Source: Lachnospiraceae bacterium UBA7160 | GTDB lineage: Bacteria > Bacillota > Clostridia > Lachnospirales > Lachnospiraceae | Reading direction: 5' to 3' | Length of the DNA: 20,538 bases | Assembly: GCA_002491565.1 (NCBI GenBank) | Contig: DKWE01000085.1 | Coordinates: 1 to 20,538 of the forward strand | Part shown: positions 16,222-20,538 of the stretch, one piece after another | How the letters are laid out: each line of letters starts with the position of its first letter | How positions within the stretch are numbered: the first letter of the stretch is position 1 | Made by a program: the position numbers and the translations under genes | The notes under the pieces: generated by a model | The model's input: the letters and a program-made list of their open reading frames with translations, nothing else | The model's database searches: none | Told to the model about the DNA's origin: nothing

Positions 16222-16280
16222 GCAAAGGCCCGGGCGGACTGGGCAGGTATGAAAGCCTGCCGCTCCGACTGGGCCTTTGC
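16222..16280 (+). terminator. Long hairpin after SBP2, likely terminator
   Basis: gcaaaggccc (16222-16231) pairs perfectly with gggcctttgc (16271-16280). Within it ggcagg (16242-16247) pairs with cctgcc (16256-16261). The only T-run is inside the right arm (ccttt), so it is a less typical intrinsic terminator, though the A-run/T-run symmetry would allow action in either direction. Confidence 0.55.
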
Positions 16281-16299
16281 TATTCCGCCGAACCTCCCA

Positions 16300-16328
16300 T
16301 TGCCCTGACCGGAAAAGTATGGTACGAT
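16300..16328 (+). promoter_or_regulatory. Candidate sigma-A promoter
   Basis: TTGCCC (16300-16305) and TACGAT (16323-16328) are separated by exactly 17 bases. It lies just after the SBP2 terminator-like hairpin and would give a leader of about 120 nt for the AlbA_2-type gene. Confidence 0.4.
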
Positions 16329-16396
16329 AAAGAAAACACTCTAAAGAGAAAATTCAAAATAGATTTTTGTAGGGCATAGTATTTAATCAGATAATT

Positions 16397-16405
16397 TGTT
16401 ATGAT
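16397..16405 (+). promoter_or_regulatory. Candidate extended -10 promoter
   Basis: tgttatgat contains TGn followed by TATGAT, a good extended -10. No clear -35 lies 17 bases upstream. A start near 16412 would leave a leader of about 40 nt before the ATG at 16454, which has TGGAGG upstream. Confidence 0.4.
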
Positions 16406-16453
16406 ATGAGTTGGGGAGACGCTGTCTGGTTAATTTGATTTGGAGGCGTATTT

Positions 16454-17827
16454 ATGGCAGAAAGTCAGAATATTGAATGGAAAGAATCATGGCGGGATGA
16501 ATATTTGAAATGGATATGCGGATTTGCCAATGCACAGGGCGGAAAAATTTATATTGGGACAAATGATGCTGGTACGGTCATTGGGGTTCAAGATAGCAAG
16601 AAACTTATGGAGGACATTCCCAATAAGGTAAGAGATGTTCTGGGAATTATTGTAGATGTGAATTTATTGACAGAGGACGGTAAAGATTACATTGAGATTT
16701 GTGTCAATCCTAATACTTATCCTGTGAATTACAGGGGAGAATATCATTATCGCAGCGGAAGTACAAAGCAATTGCTCAAAGGACAGGCACTGAATCAGTT
16801 CCTCTTAAAAAAGACTGGAATTACATGGGACAGCGTATCCATGCAAGGCGCAGCAATAAAAGATTTACGCAATGATAGTTTTGATATTTTTAGGGAACAA
16901 GCTGTAAAAAGTAAAAGGATGGATGAACCTGATATTCAGGTCAGCAATGAGCAGCTACTTGATTGTTTAAATCTTATCAATGAAGGCTTGCTTACGAGAG
17001 CAGCGATTTTGCTTTTTCATCATAATCCGGAGAAATGGATTCCCGGCTCTTATGTTAAGATTGCTTATTTTCAATCGGAATCTGATATTTTGTATCAGGA
17101 TGAAGTGCATGGCTCTTTGCTTTCACAGGCAGACAGGGTTGTAGATTTAATTTATACAAAATATTTAAAGGGTATCATTTCTTATCAAAACATTACCAGA
17201 GTAGAAACTTATCCTTATCCAAAAGAGGCGTTAAGAGAGGCCGTCTTAAATGCGATATCTCATAAAAATTATGCGACGCTGGTTCCGATTCAAATCAGAG
17301 TTTATGATGATCGGATAATGGTTGCGAATGATTGTGTGTTCCCTGATGACTGGACGGTTGATGATCTGATGGAATCGCATAAATCCAGACCTTACAATCC
17401 ACTGATTGCCAACACTTTTTTTCGGGCGGGATTTATTGAGGCGTGGGGACGTGGAATTCAAAAAATGAAAGACAGCTGCATTTTGGCAGGAAATGATATT
17501 CCGGAATATAAGGTAAAGAGGGAGGATATTACAGTAATATTTAAAAGCTTATATAATAGAAGTACCCAAGATAATACCCAAGATAATACCCAAGATAATA
17601 CCCAAGATGATAGATTGACAAATAAAGAAAGGCAAATCCTTAGTATATGTAAAGAAGAAAAAAGTAAACAGGAGATTGCAAATCTTATGGGATATAAAAC
17701 AATAAAGAGTATAAAGCCGGAAGTAGAATCTTTACTGAAGACAGGGAAATTGAGAATGTCAATCCCTGACAAGCCTAAAAGTAAAAATCAGAAATATATT
17801 GCGGCTAGAGACGAGAATATAGATTAA
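16454..17827 (+). CDS. AlbA_2/GHKL ATP-binding putative transcriptional regulator (COG2865-like)
   Basis: The 457 residues begin with an AlbA_2 (Schlafen-type) domain at about 3-110: NIEWKESW, ICGFANAQGGKIYIG with the NDAG.VIGV continuation, and YHYRSGSTK. The middle (about 120-250) contains RAAILLFHHNPEKW, followed by an ATPase-like segment of the GHKL/HATPase_c_4 type (EALREAVLNAISHKNY at about 258-273, then the WGRGIQKM glycine box at about 333-340). A winged helix closes the protein (TNKERQILSICKEEKSKQEI, about 390-440). Family members are annotated as ATP-binding or transcriptional regulators; target and signal are unknown. A four-fold TQDN repeat joins the ATPase and winged-helix parts. 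Base composition differs sharply from the importer locus, which suggests separate origin. Some 20 bases after its stop a DUF4143 remnant begins. Confidence 0.82.
   Translation: MAESQNIEWKESWRDEYLKWICGFANAQGGKIYIGTNDAGTVIGVQDSKKLMEDIPNKVRDVLGIIVDVNLLTEDGKDYIEICVNPNTYPVNYRGEYHYRSGSTKQLLKGQALNQFLLKKTGITWDSVSMQGAAIKDLRNDSFDIFREQAVKSKRMDEPDIQVSNEQLLDCLNLINEGLLTRAAILLFHHNPEKWIPGSYVKIAYFQSESDILYQDEVHGSLLSQADRVVDLIYTKYLKGIISYQNITRVETYPYPKEALREAVLNAISHKNYATLVPIQIRVYDDRIMVANDCVFPDDWTVDDLMESHKSRPYNPLIANTFFRAGFIEAWGRGIQKMKDSCILAGNDIPEYKVKREDITVIFKSLYNRSTQDNTQDNTQDNTQDDRLTNKERQILSICKEEKSKQEIANLMGYKTIKSIKPEVESLLKTGKLRMSIPDKPKSKNQKYIAARDENID
17564..17611 (+). repeat. 12-bp in-frame minisatellite, four copies
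   Basis: acccaagataat is repeated at 17564, 17576, 17588 and 17600 (the last copy has one change, aat to gat). It encodes TQDN three times and TQDD once, from codon 371. Being a multiple of three, copy-number change would alter linker length without breaking the frame. Confidence 0.95.
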
Positions 17828-17839
17828 AAATTATTTGTT

Positions 17840-18253
17840 TGGAATATTGACGTAGGCATTCTAGGCTGCATGACCGGCCTGCGTTAGGGTACATTACTGG
17901 ATGGCAATGACTTATTTAAGGAATTCAGGGGTGCGCTGACGGAACAGTATGTATGCCAGCAGCTTAAAACGCTTGAGAATCTGGGTGTTTATTACTACAC
18001 GAGCGATCGTGGCTTCTGTGAAGTGGATTTTATTCTTGATACTGGCGAACGGATTACTCCGGTGGAAGTCAAAGCAGAGATCAATCTGAAAGCAAAGAGC
18101 CTGAAAGCATACCGTGAAAAGTTCCATCCAGAGCTTTCCGTTCGCACCTCGATGGCGGATTTCAAAAGGGAAGAAGGACTTCCTCTGTATGCGCTGGAAG
18201 AGATCTCTAAGGCAGTTCAAAAGCGGGAGCCGGGTAAGAGCCATATTGGCTGA
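17840..18253 (+). pseudogene. Decayed C-terminus of a DUF4143-type AAA ATPase
   Basis: One frame reads DVGILGCMTGLR, a TAG stop at 17885-17887 where these proteins usually have Gln, and then continues GTLLDGNDLFKEF, GALTEQYVCQQLKTLENLG, VYYYTSDRGFCEVDFILD, PVEVKAEINLKAKSLKAY and VRTSMADF to a TGA at 18251. These are the signature segments of the DUF4143 C-terminal domain found in ORF-rich families of predicted AAA ATPases. The Walker A and B part is absent: the reading frame upstream runs straight into the preceding gene's stop codon. A short protein from GTG 18023 is possible but would lack most of the domain. I read this as a relic. Confidence 0.8.
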
Positions 18254-18322
18254 TTGGAAAATATATTGTGGAATTAGAATAAAAATATTATTCAAATTTT
18301 TTGAAAAAATGAAATATTGCAA

Positions 18323-18351
18323 TTGACTGGAGAAATAAAATGAGATATAAT
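18323..18351 (+). promoter_or_regulatory. Consensus sigma-A promoter of the exporter leader
   Basis: TTGACT (18323-18328) and TATAAT (18346-18351) are separated by 17 bases, one mismatch from the full consensus. Transcription would start near 18358, giving an unusually long leader of about 350 nt before the exporter ATG at 18711. Confidence 0.8.
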
Positions 18352-18385
18352 CCATTCGACTAAAAGATGGAAGGAGCGATGTACT

Positions 18386-18451
18386 ATGAGAAAAAGGAAA
18401 ATGATAGAAATGAAACATTGCTCCCAGCATAAAGTCAACTCTACTTATTGA
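18386..18451 (+). CDS. Candidate 21-residue leader peptide
   Basis: ATG at 18386 is preceded by AAGGAG (18371-18376) at a nine-base spacing, about 28 nt after the predicted transcription start. It encodes a basic peptide starting MRKRKMIEMKHC and ending NSTY. A competing ATG at 18379 (17 codons) is only two bases from the ribosome site. I do not recognise the sequence. The position between promoter and terminator of an ABC exporter is that of a regulatory leader ORF, as in bmrB-bmrCD of Bacillus subtilis. Translation is unproven. Confidence 0.4.
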   Translation: MRKRKMIEMKHCSQHKVNSTY

Positions 18452-18474
18452 TATATTTATTACTATATGTTATT

Positions 18475-18513
18475 CCCGCGAGCAACGATCCTAGTAGCCA
18501 TGCTTGCAGCGGG
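18475..18513 (+). promoter_or_regulatory. Leader hairpin
   Basis: cccgc (18475-18479) pairs with gcggg (18509-18513), and gcaa (18482-18485) with ttgc (18504-18507) inside it. It stands out as a G+C-rich island in an A+T-rich leader, which suggests an RNA structure under selection. Confidence 0.4.
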
Positions 18514-18610
18514 GGTTTGAATGCAATGGATGAAGTTGAGAAGTCTATAGGAGAACAACCATGATTCTTTCTTAGCTGCAGCATACGCTTTTTCGTATAG
18601 TGATAATTAA

Positions 18611-18624
18611 GATAGTGAACTATC
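18611..18624. repeat. Short near-palindrome in the leader
   Basis: gatagt (18611-18616) and actatc (18619-18624) form a perfect inverted repeat with a two-base centre. A related half, atagtgat, lies at 18597-18604. It may be an operator or part of the leader fold. Confidence 0.3.
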
Positions 18625-18660
18625 GATTAGTTATTCAGAGTAGATAAAATTTCCTTTTAG

Positions 18661-18690
18661 CTTGGGAGTCATATATCCCAAGTATTTTTA
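18661..18690 (+). terminator. Intrinsic terminator directly upstream of the exporter gene
   Basis: cttggga (18661-18667) and tcccaag (18676-18682) form a perfect seven-base stem with an eight-base loop, followed by tattttta. It lies after the leader promoter and ends about six bases before the exporter's ribosome binding site, so it would stop transcripts before the gene unless prevented: the arrangement of an attenuator. Confidence 0.75.
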
Positions 18691-18710
18691 TGCCCCAAAA
18701 GGAGATTTTT

Positions 18711-20438
18711 ATGAAAGAAAACTTAAAATTTATTTGGTTCTATGCCCGAAGTTACAAAATCAGGTTGTCTGTAATGCTTTTTAGTATCCTGTTAACATCG
18801 ATATCCGGAGCACTTTTCCCCTTCTTTCTAGGAAAAATGATCAATAGTTTATTATATGGGAGGGATTATGTTCTCTTTTTCCGCAACTTCTGTTTGTATG
18901 GCGCATTCTTTTTGGTGCAGCAATTCATGCGCTTTATCAATACAAGGCAGTATGCTGCTCTTGAAACTACGTTTCTTTTTGATATACGAAGAGATGCTTT
19001 GAAAAACATATTTTCAAAACCGGCAGATTATTTATCGCAGATGGACAGAGGCGACACAATATCAAGAATAGAAAAGGATGTTCATCAAATACTGGATTAT
19101 ATTTATTACAACCTCTTTTATTCTATTTCGGATATTTTTGAATTTGCTTCACAGATAATTTTGATTCTGCTGATAAGCTGGAAACTATTAGTTCTTACCT
19201 TTATATGTATGCCGATATCTTTCCTTCTTCCAAGATTCTGTTCCAAAATATTAAAAAAATATTATCAGAAGCAATTGGAAATAGATGGAAAATTATCAGG
19301 TTGGTTTTTTGATATCATTAATAGTTTAGTTGATATCCGATTACTTTCCGGGGAACAAAAAGTAAACACTGACTATGTTAAGCAAAAAGAGAAATACATT
19401 AGTATTAGAAAATTTACAACAAGGATTGAAACGTTTACGCAGATTGGAATAGAAGGAACTGCAGTCATATTGAAGATTCTTTTATACAGTGTTTCCGCAC
19501 TCCTCGTTATACAAAAAGAATTATTAATTGGAAACTTTATCTCGGTAATAGAATATTTTAATTCTTCACTGGCAATTTTTAATGAAATGGCGAACCGGGC
19601 AAATCCAATTACGGAAAATATGGTTGCAATAGACCGAGTCCGGAATATTGTTTCCTCGCCGCAAGACGATTTTGTCACTGAAATAGTTACCTCTGCTGCA
19701 AACGATATACGTTTTGAAAATATAAATTTCAGATATGAGAAGGAAGGACCTCAAATTCTCAATCGTTTATCTTTCTATATCAGCTCCGGAGAACATGTGG
19801 TATTTGCCGGAGAAAGTGGATGCGGCAAAACGACGATAACCCGTCTGATGCTGAATTTTTACAAGCCTGATAACGGAACTATATACATTGGTAATATGGA
19901 GATCAGACAAACTAAAAATGTGAATTTGTCATCAAAAATAGGTATGGTTTTTCAGAAAACAGCTATTTTTGACGGCAGCATCAGATACAATTTGATATTC
20001 TCTGATGATATGGAACGTGATAACGAAATCTGGCTTGTACTGGAAAGAGTCGGATTATCTGAGTATGTTCATTCATTGCCCAATGGATTGTCTACTGAAT
20101 TATCCGGGCTGAATACCCATCTATCAGGTGGACAGATACAAAGGATCGGCATTTCCAGAACACTGCTGAAAAATACAGATATTATTATTTTTGATGAACC
20201 GACATCTGCCTTTGATTGGAAAAGCGAACAGGTTTTTCTTGATATGTGTCAAACATTTTATCGTCAAAAAACAATAATTATAGTCTCACACAGGATAGAG
20301 ACTCTAAAAGCGGCAGACAGGGTTTATTTTATTAAAAATGGAAAAATTGAAGTGGTTGGCAAACATGAAGAATTACTTGCTATCAATAGTGATTATGTGA
20401 AATATCTGAATAAGGGAGAAACAGCAAATGAAAAATAG
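18711..20438 (+). CDS. ABC exporter half-transporter (membrane domain plus ATPase)
   Basis: I choose ATG 18711 over the in-frame ATG at 18690 because AAAAGGAG (18697-18704) lies between them. The 575 residues hold an ABC-type exporter membrane domain (about 15-300, six helices), followed by a nucleotide-binding domain: Walker A GESGCGKTT at about 367-375, Q-loop MVFQKTAIFDGSI, signature LSGGQ at about 471-475, Walker B IIIFDEP with Asp495 and Glu496, and switch His527. All catalytic elements look intact. It overlaps the next gene by 11 bp, and that gene also starts like an exporter, so a heterodimer is likely. The family exports drugs, lipids or peptides; the substrate is not readable. No peptidase domain precedes it, so it is not a leader-cleaving bacteriocin exporter. 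Confidence 0.88.
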   Translation: MKENLKFIWFYARSYKIRLSVMLFSILLTSISGALFPFFLGKMINSLLYGRDYVLFFRNFCLYGAFFLVQQFMRFINTRQYAALETTFLFDIRRDALKNIFSKPADYLSQMDRGDTISRIEKDVHQILDYIYYNLFYSISDIFEFASQIILILLISWKLLVLTFICMPISFLLPRFCSKILKKYYQKQLEIDGKLSGWFFDIINSLVDIRLLSGEQKVNTDYVKQKEKYISIRKFTTRIETFTQIGIEGTAVILKILLYSVSALLVIQKELLIGNFISVIEYFNSSLAIFNEMANRANPITENMVAIDRVRNIVSSPQDDFVTEIVTSAANDIRFENINFRYEKEGPQILNRLSFYISSGEHVVFAGESGCGKTTITRLMLNFYKPDNGTIYIGNMEIRQTKNVNLSSKIGMVFQKTAIFDGSIRYNLIFSDDMERDNEIWLVLERVGLSEYVHSLPNGLSTELSGLNTHLSGGQIQRIGISRTLLKNTDIIIFDEPTSAFDWKSEQVFLDMCQTFYRQKTIIIVSHRIETLKAADRVYFIKNGKIEVVGKHEELLAINSDYVKYLNKGETANEK

Positions 20439-20538
20439 AATGTCTTATTTTGTGTTGTTTTCACCATATATGGCACAGAGAAAAACAGATTTGTATATCT
20501 GGGCATTTTTTGAGTTATTTATAAAAATATTAATTCTG
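20428..20538 (+). CDS. Start of a second, overlapping gene, probably the partner ABC exporter subunit (truncated by window end)
   Basis: ATG 20428 lies inside the end of the exporter gene in another frame, with AGGGAG about ten bases upstream. The 37 visible codons (MKNRMSYFVLFSPYMAQRKT, then a hydrophobic run) remain open to the last base and resemble the N-terminal lead into the first helix of an ABC exporter. No conserved ATPase motif is in view, so the identity rests on context. Confidence 0.6.
   Translation, partial: MKNRMSYFVLFSPYMAQRKTDLYIWAFFELFIKILIL

Larger units (their letters stand above)
16078..16453 (+). other. Intergenic boundary region, composition shift
   Basis: This 376-bp stretch contains no gene. 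Its first half holds a long hairpin (16222-16280) that probably ends the SBP2 message. From about 16,310 the sequence becomes visibly A+T-rich and stays so to the window end. Two candidate promoters for the following gene lie at 16300-16328 and 16397-16405. I see no attachment-site-like duplication or integrase. Confidence 0.6.

Noticed and set aside
17564..17611. Tandem repeats as a CRISPR array
   Set aside because: The 12-bp units are directly adjacent without spacers and lie in frame within a coding region.
16454..17827. Defence-system core (Schlafen-like) gene
   Set aside because: AlbA_2 domains occur in both defence and regulatory proteins. The GHKL-like part plus terminal winged helix fits the common COG2865 regulator type, and no nuclease or companion defence gene is next to it.
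18386..18610. Bacteriocin or RiPP operon with dedicated exporter
   Set aside because: No intact precursor with a recognisable leader or core, no modification enzyme and no peptidase domain on the exporter are present in the window. Kept only as a low-interest observation on frameshifted fragments.
18690..18710. Earlier ATG for the ABC exporter
   Set aside because: The ribosome binding site AAAAGGAG lies between this ATG and the one at 18711, and the earlier ATG overlaps the terminator tail.

Overview
The window looks like chromosome from a Gram-positive gut-type anaerobe, most probably Bacillota of the class Clostridia (Lachnospiraceae-like). The reasons are strong AGGAGG-type ribosome binding sites, tightly packed co-directional genes with ATGA overlaps, CUT1 sugar importers of the LplB/YtcP type that carry no ATPase of their own, and the company of YesL (DUF624), DUF5696, Yip1 and NHL-repeat proteins. 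This is inference from gene content; no rRNA or other taxonomic marker is present. All genes read on the + strand.

Region 1 (1-16,280, visibly G+C-rich) is a glycan-acquisition locus. It opens with the C-terminal end of a GH26-type beta-mannanase and a YesL membrane protein. After a spacer of about 310 bp with several inverted repeats comes a long run: a 998-residue multidomain lipoprotein-like solute-binding protein (SBP1), two permeases, an NHL-repeat/TPR protein with a C-terminal membrane anchor, a Yip1-like membrane protein, a membrane-tethered DUF5696 protein that may have a glycosidase-like barrel, a second permease pair, a secreted protein with three near-identical 120-residue modules, and a second solute-binding protein (SBP2). 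So there are two sets of CUT1 parts plus four accessory envelope proteins that I infer handle a complex glycan outside the membrane. No ATPase, regulator or cytoplasmic glycosidase lies in the window. A 197-bp MITE-like element with 13-bp perfect terminal inverted repeats and a perfect 10-bp target duplication sits at the stop codon of the last permease and separates the permeases from the secreted proteins. A long hairpin follows SBP2.

Region 2 (about 16,300-20,538, visibly A+T-rich) is accessory DNA with a different base composition. It holds an AlbA_2/GHKL-type putative transcriptional regulator (COG2865-like) with a 12-bp in-frame minisatellite, the decayed C-terminus of a DUF4143 AAA-type ATPase, and an ABC exporter half-transporter followed by the start of a second, overlapping gene that is probably its partner. 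The exporter has a consensus promoter about 360 nt upstream, a candidate 21-codon leader ORF and an intrinsic terminator just before its ribosome binding site. Part of the leader ORF is complementary to the terminator's 5' arm, which makes this a good candidate for transcription attenuation.

The points most worth a second look are the compound importer/DUF5696/NHL/Yip1/repeat-protein locus, the MITE with its intact target duplication, and the leader-controlled exporter.
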